The position numbers and the translations under genes are program-made. Positions 1 to 6,789 of a stretch of DNA of 10,088 nt are shown in pieces. The DNA is taken from NCBI GenBank assembly GCA_031276365.1, contig JAISNG010000134.1:1-10088 (forward strand). The letters are read 5' to 3'. This DNA comes from Campylobacteraceae bacterium (GTDB taxonomy: Bacteria > Campylobacterota > Campylobacteria > Campylobacterales > Campylobacteraceae). Within the stretch, counting starts at the first letter, position 1, and each line of letters starts with the position of its first letter. The notes below the pieces were generated by a model, which worked only from the letters and a program-made list of their open reading frames with translations, was not told the DNA's origin and ran no database searches.

Positions 1-602
1 TACGGCGTTTGAACAAAAACTACTCTTTTAGCAGTAAAAAAAAGTGTCGGCATAATAAATAAATCCTCAAAATAAACGCCTTTGTAAAATCTCAAATCCT
101 TAAACAGCGCGGCTTTGTAAAATTTATTGCACGTCATATTTGAGTACTTATCCATCAATATCATATATCTAATCTCATCAATACTCAAATTATCCGCACT
201 CTCTTTTTGGGAAACCATCACATCATTATAATCCGTAATATAATAAGCATGCACCACAATATCCGCCGTGTTTTTTTGCGCGATACCAACCAAATCCTCA
301 TATGTGTTTTGGGCTATATAATCATCAGAATCCACAAATGCTATATACTCGCCTTTTGCTATGTCAAGTCCCGCATTTCTGGCGTCGCTCAAACCGCGGT
401 TTTGTTTATGTATGACTTTTATCCTTTTCTCTTTTGCGGCGTATCCATCGCAAATTTTTCCACTATTATCGGGAGAGTCGTCATCTATCAAACTGATTTC
501 CAGATTTTTATATGTTTGATTTATGATTGAGTTTAAACACTTCTCAAGATATGGTTCAACATTATAAATCGGCACAATAACAGATACAAGCGGTATATTC
601 AT
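1..602 (-). CDS. GT2 family glycosyltransferase, 3' end cut by window edge
   Basis: This is an inverting family 2 glycosyltransferase (GT-A fold) that probably adds a sugar from a nucleotide donor to a surface glycan; donor and acceptor cannot be read from the sequence. I translated it by hand: 200 complete codons lie in the window, and the C-terminus lies beyond base 1. The N-terminus LVSVIVPIYNVEPYLEKCLNS is the classic family opening. It is followed by an acidic nucleotide-binding motif (IDDDSPDNSG, about residues 39–48, where a glycine is more usual at the third D), the metal-binding DSDD at 91–94, NKFYKAALF near 159–167, and the YFED motif near 177–180 expected to hold the catalytic base. 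The ATG at 602 has an AAGGA ribosome site six bases upstream. It lies 21 bases after the second GT9 gene on the same strand, so it is probably the third gene of that operon. No N-terminal membrane segment is seen. The family call is firm; the substrate is unknown. Confidence 0.9.
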   Translation of the reverse strand, partial: MNIPLVSVIVPIYNVEPYLEKCLNSIINQTYKNLEISLIDDDSPDNSGKICDGYAAKEKRIKVIHKQNRGLSDARNAGLDIAKGEYIAFVDSDDYIAQNTYEDLVGIAQKNTADIVVHAYYITDYNDVMVSQKESADNLSIDEIRYMILMDKYSNMTCNKFYKAALFKDLRFYKGVYFEDLFIMPTLFFTAKRVVFVQTP

Positions 603-623
603 CAAATATCCTTATGAAAAATC

Positions 624-1655
624 TTATTTTACAATATTTTTCAACATTTTCTCCGCAGCATTCACCACTTGCTCTACCGTAAGCCTTTTCATGCATTGCA
701 AATCGGCGCATGTATGTTTCATACCCTTTCCACAGCCAAGACATTGAGGATCGGCTCTGACAATAATCGCGTTTTTCGTATATGGTCCGTAAAGTTTAGG
801 ATTTGACGGTCCATACATGGCGATAATCGGTACTTTTTGACTAATAGCCACATGCATAGGTCCGCTGTCATTTGTTATGATAAGCGAACAACGTCTCATC
901 GCCGCGCTTAGTGTTCCTATACTAAAAGCGCCTGTGGCTATGATGGGCGAGGATTTCATATATTCCACCGCCTCTTCCACTATCTGTTTGTCCATCTCTC
1001 CGCCAAAAAATACTATCTTGTACCCTTCCGCGCAAAGTATGTCGGCAACTTTCGCAAAACGTTCGCTTGCCCAGCGTTTCGTTACAACCGCACTGCCTAT
1101 ATTAAATCCGATAATCTTATCATCGCTTGTTACGCCGTTTGCACGCCAAAAATCATCTGCTTCCTTGAAATGCGTATTTGAAGGGAAAATCTCAAGCCCG
1201 TTATTGTCAATGTTTTTCACGCCAAGCTCTTTTAACACCTGCAGATACATATCTGCCGCATGTAAGGTTCTGTCAAGTTTTATGTGCTTATCCCACCGCC
1301 ATCTAAAAAGCGTATGCGATGTTCCCGTGCGAAAAGCTGTCTTTGTAAATGCGCAGATAAAAGAGCATCTTTCATTGGGATGCAGATTTATGACTATGTC
1401 AAAATTTTGCGCGCTCAAGTCCTGCGCGCATTTCATGAGCGCTGATATTTTGTTGTCGCACCCTTTTTTGTCTATGGTCATCACTTGATTGAGATTTGGG
1501 TTAAACAACACCACATCTTTTAACTTGTCATCTACAAGCATCGTTATATGCGCGTTCGGAGCAGCAATTCTTAAAGCATGGATAAAAGGCGTTACCAGTA
1601 TCAAATCGCCAAGATGCATCAAAAATGTTACTAAAATCTTTTTATTGTCAAACAT
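624..1655 (-). CDS. GT9 family glycosyltransferase (heptosyltransferase, WaaF/RfaQ-like)
   Basis: A 343-residue GT-B enzyme of family 9, whose members transfer ADP-heptose to the lipopolysaccharide core on the cytoplasmic side of the inner membrane. Visible marks are LVTFLMHLGDLILVTP at the N-terminus with the likely catalytic Asp17, GSAVVTKRW around 187–195 with Lys193 at the usual phosphate-binding position, and TNDSGPMHVA at 261–270 with Asp263 contacting the donor. A C-terminal cysteine cluster (C305, C308, C316, C321) precedes the last helix. The ATG at 1655 is preferred over the TTG just before it because a GAGA ribosome site lies about six bases upstream. The gene overlaps the end of the upstream GT9 gene by eight bases, indicating translational coupling. 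Whether it is heptosyltransferase II, III or another GT9 activity cannot be settled from sequence, so I give no symbol. Confidence 0.88.
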   Translation of the reverse strand: MFDNKKILVTFLMHLGDLILVTPFIHALRIAAPNAHITMLVDDKLKDVVLFNPNLNQVMTIDKKGCDNKISALMKCAQDLSAQNFDIVINLHPNERCSFICAFTKTAFRTGTSHTLFRWRWDKHIKLDRTLHAADMYLQVLKELGVKNIDNNGLEIFPSNTHFKEADDFWRANGVTSDDKIIGFNIGSAVVTKRWASERFAKVADILCAEGYKIVFFGGEMDKQIVEEAVEYMKSSPIIATGAFSIGTLSAAMRRCSLIITNDSGPMHVAISQKVPIIAMYGPSNPKLYGPYTKNAIIVRADPQCLGCGKGMKHTCADLQCMKRLTVEQVVNAAEKMLKNIVK

Positions 1656-2661
1656 CAATCTTCTCTTTAAAAATCTTATACACCATCTGCGGAGTTATCT
1701 CGCGCATACAACGCCAATCGCCGCAGCTTTTTTTCAAACAGCCCGTACATGATACGGGCGAGACGATAACCGAAGCGTTTTCGTTGGCATAAGGTCCTGT
1801 TCTATCACTCAATGTCGGTCCGTAAAGAGCCGCAAGAGGCTTTTTAAAAGCGGTCGCTATATGCAACGGTCCCGTGTCCGCGCTCACAAAAAAGGTGCAG
1901 TTTTTAATCAAAACGGCAAGCTCTTTAAGAGTTGTTTTGCCCGTCAAGTCAATGATTTTTTCATTTTGTGTGCGTATAGCCTCGCCTTTGCCTTTTTCGG
2001 CGGCGCCTCCTGCTAAAACGACAAAAAAACCCTCTTGTGTCATCATCTGCGCCAATTTTGCAAAATGCTCCGTAAGCCACTCTTTCGTCTGCCATCTTGC
2101 GCCCACAGCAAAAACGACATATCTGCCTTCAATTTTCAGTTTCTCTTTGAGGCTTATTTGGGCTTCAAGTAAATCAGGTATGGGAAAAACTATCGTTTTA
2201 ACGTCCGCTCCCAAAAATCTCGCAACGTCAAGATACCGCTCTATCACGTGCGCATTTTTGTTTTCGCCGCAAATAGGCTTGCTGACAAAGAAACTAAACT
2301 CTCTCATTTCACAATATCCGATGCGCGTTTTGCAGCCGCTTATCGCCGCCAAAATAGCGCTTTTAAAGAGTCCTTGCATATCAATCACCAAGTCAAATTT
2401 CTTGTCATGAAGCGTGCGGCGCATATTAAAAAAGTGTTTTACCTTTTTAAACAAAGAGAGTTTTTTGAAAGCCTCCTTGTCAAATAAAACCACCTCATCA
2501 ATTATTGGTTTTTGCGGTATGAAATCGGCAAATTGCGGATGAACGAGCCATGTGATTTTAGCCTTGGTAAAACGCGACCGAAGCGCGGCAGCAAAGGGCA
2601 GAGTGTGTAAAACATCACCCAAAGAGCTCATCTTGATAATAAGGATATTTTTGTATTCCAT
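1648..2661 (-). CDS. waaC: GT9 family lipopolysaccharide heptosyltransferase, WaaC-like
   Basis: A 337-residue GT9 (GT-B fold) glycosyltransferase, most like heptosyltransferase I, which adds the first heptose to Kdo of the lipid A core. The N-terminus IIKMSSLGDVLHTLP resembles the known WaaC opening closely and places the catalytic Asp at residue 16. GARWQTKEW near 187–195 supplies Lys193, and SADTGPLHIAT at 260–270 supplies Asp262. YGPTLSDRTGPY at 280–291 is also typical. A cysteine cluster (C305, C308, C313, C318) sits near the C-terminus, as in the downstream paralogue but with different spacing. It is the first gene of the minus-strand operon, divergent from galU. The ribosome site is weak (a GGA about 11 bases before ATG). 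The GT9 assignment is strong; the choice of WaaC over another heptosyltransferase rests mainly on the N-terminal motif. Confidence 0.82.
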   Translation of the reverse strand: MEYKNILIIKMSSLGDVLHTLPFAAALRSRFTKAKITWLVHPQFADFIPQKPIIDEVVLFDKEAFKKLSLFKKVKHFFNMRRTLHDKKFDLVIDMQGLFKSAILAAISGCKTRIGYCEMREFSFFVSKPICGENKNAHVIERYLDVARFLGADVKTIVFPIPDLLEAQISLKEKLKIEGRYVVFAVGARWQTKEWLTEHFAKLAQMMTQEGFFVVLAGGAAEKGKGEAIRTQNEKIIDLTGKTTLKELAVLIKNCTFFVSADTGPLHIATAFKKPLAALYGPTLSDRTGPYANENASVIVSPVSCTGCLKKSCGDWRCMREITPQMVYKIFKEKIDV

Positions 2662-2762
2662 GTATAAATTTTTCCAGACGTAAAGCTAAAAGCTTATTAT
2701 TAAATATTTTTATATACAATACCAAAGTTCAAATACTACCATAAATTTTTTAAGGATTCTTG
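2662..2762. promoter_or_regulatory. divergent promoter region between waaC-like and galU
   Basis: This 101-base AT-rich gap separates two divergent genes, so it must carry, or lie close to, start signals for both. In the galU direction TACAAT at 2715–2720 is the best -10 candidate (5 of 6 to TATAAT), which would give a leader of roughly 35 bases; no convincing -35 is seen, as is usual in Campylobacterota. In the minus direction TAATAAT-like boxes near 2696–2705 are possible. A small inverted repeat (AAGCT, three-base loop, AGCTT) lies at 2683–2695 and is too weak to call an operator. The boxes are inference by eye. Confidence 0.4.
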
Positions 2763-3578
2763 ATGATAAAAAAATGCCTTTTCCCAGCCGCTGGCTACGG
2801 GACAAGATTTTTACCAGCTACAAAATCCCTGCCCAAAGAGATGCTGCCCATCATAACAAAACCGCTTATACATTACGGCGTGGAAGAGGCTATGGAAGCT
2901 GGTATTCGTAACATAGCGATAGTAACGGGACGCGGCAAAAGAGCGCTTGAGGATTATTTTGACATAAGTTACGAACTTGAGCATCAGATAAAAGGCTCGT
3001 CCAAAGAACCGCTTTTGAAAGAGATTAGACATATTCAAAACTCCTGTGTTTTCACATACATAAGACAAAAAGAGATGAGAGGACTTGGAGATGCGATATT
3101 AAAAGGCAAACCGCTGATTGGCAGCGAACCGTTTGCCGTAATACTCTCCGATGATTTATGCATAAATGAAAATGACGGGGTGCTGAAACAGATGACAAAA
3201 GTCTATAATAAATATCGATGCTCCGTTGTAGCCGTCATGGAAGTGCCGCAGAACGAAACGCACAAATACGGTATCATCAAACCAAATGAGCAAAACGGAA
3301 ATATCATCAAAATAGCCGACATGGTTGAAAAACCTTCAAACGAAAATGCGCCGTCAAATCTCGCGATTATCGGACGATATATCCTGACACCAGATATATT
3401 TGATATTTTGCGCTCCATAAAAGCCGGTGTCAACGGCGAGCTTCAGATAACGGACGCTTTGAGAATGCAAGCCAAAGAGGGGAAAGTTTTGGGATACAAG
3501 TTTGACGGTGTGAGATTTGACTGCGGCAGTATAGAAGGTTTTGTAAAAGCGACAAACCACATGTATGAGAAGCTGTAA
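2763..3578 (+). CDS. galU: UTP–glucose-1-phosphate uridylyltransferase
   Basis: A 271-residue nucleotidyltransferase that makes UDP-glucose from UTP and glucose-1-phosphate in the cytosol, feeding lipopolysaccharide, capsule and other glycans. The signature FPAAGYGTRFLPATKSLPKEMLPI lies at 7–30 (nucleotide-binding loop 11–16, Lys25). RGLGDAI is at 106–112, the metal-binding aspartates LSDD at 128–131, VEKP at 188–191, GELQITDALR at 225–234 and RFDCGSIEGFVKA near 251–263. These separate GalU from RmlA-type thymidylyltransferases. The ATG at 2763 is chosen over the preceding TTG because an AAGGA site lies six bases upstream. Length is typical of shorter bacterial GalU proteins. It is divergent from the glycosyltransferase operon, consistent with supplying its sugar donor pool. 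Confidence 0.95.
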   Translation: MIKKCLFPAAGYGTRFLPATKSLPKEMLPIITKPLIHYGVEEAMEAGIRNIAIVTGRGKRALEDYFDISYELEHQIKGSSKEPLLKEIRHIQNSCVFTYIRQKEMRGLGDAILKGKPLIGSEPFAVILSDDLCINENDGVLKQMTKVYNKYRCSVVAVMEVPQNETHKYGIIKPNEQNGNIIKIADMVEKPSNENAPSNLAIIGRYILTPDIFDILRSIKAGVNGELQITDALRMQAKEGKVLGYKFDGVRFDCGSIEGFVKATNHMYEKL

Positions 3579-3616
3579 ATCACCGTTGCTGTTACGGATA
3601 TGTTAATGTTTATCGT

Positions 3617-3622
3617 TAAAAT
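3617..3622 (+). promoter_or_regulatory. candidate -10 box for the sensor-like gene and hisH–hisA
   Basis: TAAAAT in the context CGTTAAAATACG matches five of six bases of TATAAT and resembles the lone -10 element common in Campylobacterota. It would start a transcript near 3629, about 18 bases before the ATG at 3647. No terminator is visible between galU and this point, so read-through from galU is also possible. Confidence 0.4.
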
Positions 3623-3646
3623 ACGTTATTTTTCAAAAGGCTAAAT

Positions 3647-4558
3647 ATGACTATTAGAGATATTCAGAGATTTTCCGAGATTCGTTATCAGGCAAGAGCC
3701 TATTTGTGCTATCTGTTTACAAGAAATATTCACAACAATATGCCCTCGCCTCAGCTTGAAAATATATTGGTTCAGCTTGACAAAATCGCTCATGAAGTTG
3801 ATAACTTTGAAGCTTTGTACGTGCTGGATGCAAAAGGCGAGCAGATTATTGACAATATCTCCAAAAATTCCAAGTTTGCCATAGGTAAAGGTATAAACAG
3901 AGGCAGTAAGGCTTATTATTACCGCGCTGTCAAAGAGAAGCGATGCGTTTTGACAGACCCATACCCTTCAAGCTTGACAAACAACCTCTCAGTAACGGCA
4001 AGTTTTCCTCTGTATGACGATAAAAACGAGCTTTGTTACATAATCTGCATTGACATTTCGCTTGAGGATATTTTAAAAATTTCAAACATAAGTGCGCTTG
4101 ATAATTTTTTCGGATATTTTTCAAAAATCATCTACACTATGTTTGCCATAGCCCTGCTTTTGGTCTCTTCGGTGGTATTTTTTAACGGAATAGAAAATTT
4201 TCTCTCCAGCGGCTTTAATCTGGCCGCCATAAATATAGAGGAGATGTTTAAAGCAACGATACTTTTGACGCTCTCTCTTGCCATTTTTGATTTGGTCAAA
4301 ACTATCTTTGAAGAGGAGGTTTTAGGGCACAGTAAAAAGGTCAAAAACGGCGGAATACATAAAACCATGGTAAGATTTTTAGGCTCTATAGTCATAGCGC
4401 TTGCGATTGAGGCTTTGATGCTTGTATTTAAATTTGCCGCAAAAGAGGAAACCGCCAATATCGTATATGCAGTCTGTCTGCTTGGCGGAGTAACGATGCT
4501 TTTGATTGGACTGTCCGTATATCTGTATCTTGTAAATGCGAAAAAGAGAAAACAATGA
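3647..4558 (+). CDS. membrane protein with PDC/Cache-like sensor N-terminus, PglG-like
   Basis: A 303-residue protein of unproven function. Residues 1–156 are soluble and contain a pattern like PDC/Cache ligand sensors: ALYVLDAKGEQIIDNIS (56–72), a RGSKAYYYRAVKEKRCVLTDPYPS stretch (86–109), SVTASFPLYDDKNELCYIICIDISLEDI (115–142). The C-terminal half has four hydrophobic segments, about 157–180, 200–220, 243–263 and 274–297, with a charged loop (FEEEVLGHSKKVKNGG) between the second and third. No histidine kinase, methyl-accepting, GGDEF or other output domain follows. There is also no N-terminal signal or membrane helix, which is odd for a PDC domain because these are normally extracytoplasmic. 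From memory it resembles PglG, a protein of unclear role in Campylobacter N-glycosylation loci, but no pgl genes are in this window. AAGG lies six bases before the ATG. Its stop overlaps hisH as ATGA, suggesting coupled translation. Gene reality is strong; function is not. Confidence 0.8.
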   Translation: MTIRDIQRFSEIRYQARAYLCYLFTRNIHNNMPSPQLENILVQLDKIAHEVDNFEALYVLDAKGEQIIDNISKNSKFAIGKGINRGSKAYYYRAVKEKRCVLTDPYPSSLTNNLSVTASFPLYDDKNELCYIICIDISLEDILKISNISALDNFFGYFSKIIYTMFAIALLLVSSVVFFNGIENFLSSGFNLAAINIEEMFKATILLTLSLAIFDLVKTIFEEEVLGHSKKVKNGGIHKTMVRFLGSIVIALAIEALMLVFKFAAKEETANIVYAVCLLGGVTMLLIGLSVYLYLVNAKKRKQ

Positions 4559-5166
4559 TAGGTATTATTGACTACAAAATGGGAAACTTGCAAAGCGTGA
4601 TAAATGCCGTAAAAAAAGTCGGCTGCGAGGCTACTTTGGTAAAAGAACCAAAAGAGCTTAAAAACTACAAAAAGGCGATTTTGCCAGGAGTCGGCGCTTT
4701 TGGCGATGCGATGAAATTTTTAAATCAAAGCGGTATGAGCGAAGCGGTAAAGGAGTTTGCAAGCGAGGGCAAAGCGCTGCTTGGCATCTGTCTTGGCATG
4801 CAGCTGTTATTTAAAAAAAGCTTTGAATTTGGAGAGCATAACGGGCTTGGTCTTATAGACGGCAAAGTGGTGATGTTTGATAAAAACAGATTTGATACGC
4901 CTTTGAAAGTGCCCCATGTAGGCTGGAACTCTTTGAAAATAAGGCAGGGAAATCCGCTTTTGAAAGAGATTGGGGACGGAACATATCTCTATTTTGTACA
5001 TAGTTTTCATGTAGAAACAGATGAAAAATATATCAATGCGCTTACGCATTACGGATATGATTTTGCAAGCGTCGTTCAAAAAGACAATATCTTCGGTTTT
5101 CAACCGCACCCTGAAAAGTCGCATGAAAACGGACTTAAAATATATAAAAACTTCACGGAATTCTAA
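4555..5166 (+). CDS. hisH: imidazole glycerol phosphate synthase, glutamine amidotransferase subunit
   Basis: A 203-residue class I glutamine amidotransferase. HisH hydrolyses glutamine and passes ammonia to HisF, which forms imidazole glycerol phosphate and AICAR in histidine synthesis. The oxyanion-loop motif LPGVGAFGDAM spans 43–53, the nucleophile is Cys79 in LLGICLGMQLLF, and the His185/Glu187 pair lies in FQPHPEKS. VPHVGWNSL at 119–127 and YFVHSFHVE at 146–154 are typical of HisH and not of PabA or TrpG. The start is fixed by the ATGA overlap with the preceding gene; MIGIIDYKMGN is the normal HisH N-terminus. HisA follows after one base. HisF is not present in the window, in keeping with scattered his genes. 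Confidence 0.96.
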   Translation: MIGIIDYKMGNLQSVINAVKKVGCEATLVKEPKELKNYKKAILPGVGAFGDAMKFLNQSGMSEAVKEFASEGKALLGICLGMQLLFKKSFEFGEHNGLGLIDGKVVMFDKNRFDTPLKVPHVGWNSLKIRQGNPLLKEIGDGTYLYFVHSFHVETDEKYINALTHYGYDFASVVQKDNIFGFQPHPEKSHENGLKIYKNFTEF

Positions 5167-5167
5167 T

Positions 5168-5878
5168 ATGCAAATACTCCCTGCTATCGATTTAAAAGAC
5201 GGATTGGCCGTAAGACTCAGCAAAGGTTTGATGCAAAGCGCAAAAATCTACTCCCATGCTCCATGGGAGCTGGCAGGCGAATTTGAAAAAGCGGGCGCAA
5301 AGTGGCTTCATCTTGTGGATTTGAATGGTGCATTTGCAGGCGAGCCGAAAAATCTGGAAGTGATACAAAAAATCCGAAATACAACCGATTTGAAAATAGA
5401 GCTTGGCGGCGGCATAAGGGACGAAGAAAACATTAAAAGGTACCTTGACATGGGGATAGATAGGATAATCTTAGGCTCAATCGCACTGAAAAATCCCAAA
5501 TTTGTAGAAGATATGAGCAAAAAATACACAATCGCCGTAGGAATTGATGCGATTGACGGCTTTGCGGCGGTTGAGGGCTGGGCGCATACTTCAAATATCA
5601 AAGCTTCCGTTTTAGCCCAAAAATTCGCAAACGTCGGCGTAAGCGCTATCATCTGCACGGATGTCGGCAAAGACGGTATGCTTAGCGGCGTGAATGTGGA
5701 GTTTACGCTTGAGATTGCAAATGCTTCAAACATTCCCACGATAGCAAGCGGCGGCGTAAGAGATATGAACGATATAAACGCGCTTTTGGAAACCAAAAAG
5801 ATAGAGGGCGTCATCGTCGGCAAGGCGTATTATGAGGGCACGATAAATTTAAAAGAGGCGTTTTCGTGCGTTTTGTAA
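5168..5878 (+). CDS. hisA: phosphoribosylformimino-5-aminoimidazole carboxamide ribotide isomerase
   Basis: A 236-residue (beta/alpha)8 barrel that isomerises ProFAR to PRFAR, the substrate of HisH–HisF. The catalytic acids are Asp8 in LPAIDLKDG and Asp127 in VGIDAIDG, at the positions known from Thermotoga HisA. The phosphate-binding repeats appear as ELGGGIRDE (78–86) with IILGSIAL (100–107) and as ASGGVRDM (193–200) with VIVGKAYYEG (215–224). TDVGKDGMLSG at 164–174 is characteristic of HisA rather than HisF. The open frame extends upstream to 5021 inside hisH, but the ATG at 5168 gives the expected N-terminus. The start lies one base after the hisH stop, with only a weak ribosome site, so translation is probably coupled to hisH. 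Confidence 0.96.
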   Translation: MQILPAIDLKDGLAVRLSKGLMQSAKIYSHAPWELAGEFEKAGAKWLHLVDLNGAFAGEPKNLEVIQKIRNTTDLKIELGGGIRDEENIKRYLDMGIDRIILGSIALKNPKFVEDMSKKYTIAVGIDAIDGFAAVEGWAHTSNIKASVLAQKFANVGVSAIICTDVGKDGMLSGVNVEFTLEIANASNIPTIASGGVRDMNDINALLETKKIEGVIVGKAYYEGTINLKEAFSCVL

Positions 5879-5901
5879 GGCATATACAAACTATTTTTGG
5901 C

Positions 5902-5907
5902 TAAAAT
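5902..5907 (+). promoter_or_regulatory. candidate -10 box for prmA–ftsH operon
   Basis: TAAAAT, preceded by the T-rich CTATTTTTGGC, has the look of the Campylobacterota housekeeping promoter, with a strong -10 and no defined -35. Transcription would begin near 5914, leaving a leader of about 36 bases. It lies in the 71-base gap after hisA and suggests that prmA and its followers need not depend on the hisH–hisA transcript. No terminator is visible after hisA. Confidence 0.5.
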
Positions 5908-5940
5908 AGACCTCATTTATAAAAAATAGTGAATAAAATT

Positions 5941-5944
5941 GAGG
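5941..5944 (+). promoter_or_regulatory. ribosome binding site deciding the prmA start
   Basis: GAGG lies five bases before the ATG at 5950. It favours this ATG over the in-frame GTG at 5929, which has only an A-rich sequence upstream. Confidence 0.6.
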
Positions 5945-5949
5945 TTTTG

Positions 5950-6786
5950 ATGAGTGAAAATTATTTTGAATTGACTGTCTGCCCCTCTTCACATATGGAG
6001 ATTTTCAGCGATTTTTTACTCTCATTTACAAGCGCACTTGAGGAGAAAGATAAAACTTTGATATTAAGAAGCGAAGAGCCTTTGGATGCGGTGATTTTGG
6101 GCATAAATGAGTTTGCAAAAAAACTGTCCGAAAAGTTATCATGTGAAATAACCGTCAAGACATTTTTAACGGAAAAGCAAAACGAAGATTGGATAAAAAA
6201 ATACCAAGAGAGTATACAGCCCGTAGAAATCGGCGCTTTTTATATCCGTCCGAGTTGGGAAAAGCCAAAAAACGGTCTTATAGACATCGTTATCAATCCC
6301 GCTTTGGCGTTTGGCTCAGGTCATCATGAAAGCACTTACGGCTGCTTGCTCATGACGCAAAGATATATCAACATCGGCAGTAGAATGCTTGATGTGGGAA
6401 CAGGAAGCGGCATTTTAGCAATAGCGGCTTCAAAACTGGGCGCAATAGCCGATATTTGCGATACCGACGAACAGGCTTTGGATGCGGCGAAAGAGAATTT
6501 TTCCAAAAACGGCGTAAAGTATAAAAACGCATGGCTTGGTTCCGCAAGAGAAGCGCAATATCACGCAAACAACATAAAATACAACATTGTAGCCGCAAAT
6601 ATTGTAGCCGACGTGCTTTTAATGATAGAGAAAGATTTGATAAAGAGACTATTTTCCGATGGTATTTTGATACTTTCAGGAATCTTGGATAAATATGAGG
6701 AACGCATCAAATCATCATACGGCTCCTTGACGCTCATTGATGAATTTGCCGCAAACGAGTGGCGCACATTAGTTTATAAAAGGTGA
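5950..6786 (+). CDS. prmA: ribosomal protein L11 methyltransferase
   Basis: A 278-residue class I SAM-dependent methyltransferase that methylates ribosomal protein L11 on lysine and N-terminal amines in the cytosol. The N-terminal ~100 residues form the L11-recognition region, ending in the typical ...NEDWIKKYQESIQPVEIG... block (78–94). The family signature NPALAFGSGHHEST lies at 116–129, matching the PrmA pattern around the SAM pocket. LDVGTGSGILAIAASKLGA at 147–165 is motif I, and the acidic DTDE at 171–174 follows. AANIVAD at 215–221 stands for the NILA motif and LSGIL lies at 242–246. An in-frame GTG seven codons upstream is possible, but ATG 5950 has the better ribosome site. Its stop is three bases before ftsH, and the ftsH ribosome site overlaps the prmA stop, so the two are cotranscribed. 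Confidence 0.94.
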   Translation: MSENYFELTVCPSSHMEIFSDFLLSFTSALEEKDKTLILRSEEPLDAVILGINEFAKKLSEKLSCEITVKTFLTEKQNEDWIKKYQESIQPVEIGAFYIRPSWEKPKNGLIDIVINPALAFGSGHHESTYGCLLMTQRYINIGSRMLDVGTGSGILAIAASKLGAIADICDTDEQALDAAKENFSKNGVKYKNAWLGSAREAQYHANNIKYNIVAANIVADVLLMIEKDLIKRLFSDGILILSGILDKYEERIKSSYGSLTLIDEFAANEWRTLVYKR

Positions 6787-6789
6787 TAT

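Noticed and set aside
207..530. Plus-strand open frame of 107 codons
   Set aside because: It lies antisense to the GT2 glycosyltransferase, whose minus-strand translation has full family motifs; the plus-strand protein has no recognisable feature.
877..1488. Plus-strand open frame of 203 codons
   Set aside because: It is antisense to the second GT9 gene and its composition is that of a shadow frame.
3582..3597. CCGT/ACGG inverted repeat after galU as a terminator
   Set aside because: Only four base pairs with a seven-base loop and no T-run.
5021..5167. Possible 49-residue N-terminal extension of HisA
   Set aside because: The extension lies inside hisH in another frame; HisA homologues start at the MQILPAIDLKDG segment, which begins at the ATG at 5168.
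5251..5269. Perfect 8-base inverted repeat with a three-base loop inside hisA
   Set aside because: About one such repeat is expected by chance in a window of this size, it encodes normal HisA residues, and there is no T-run or other sign of function.
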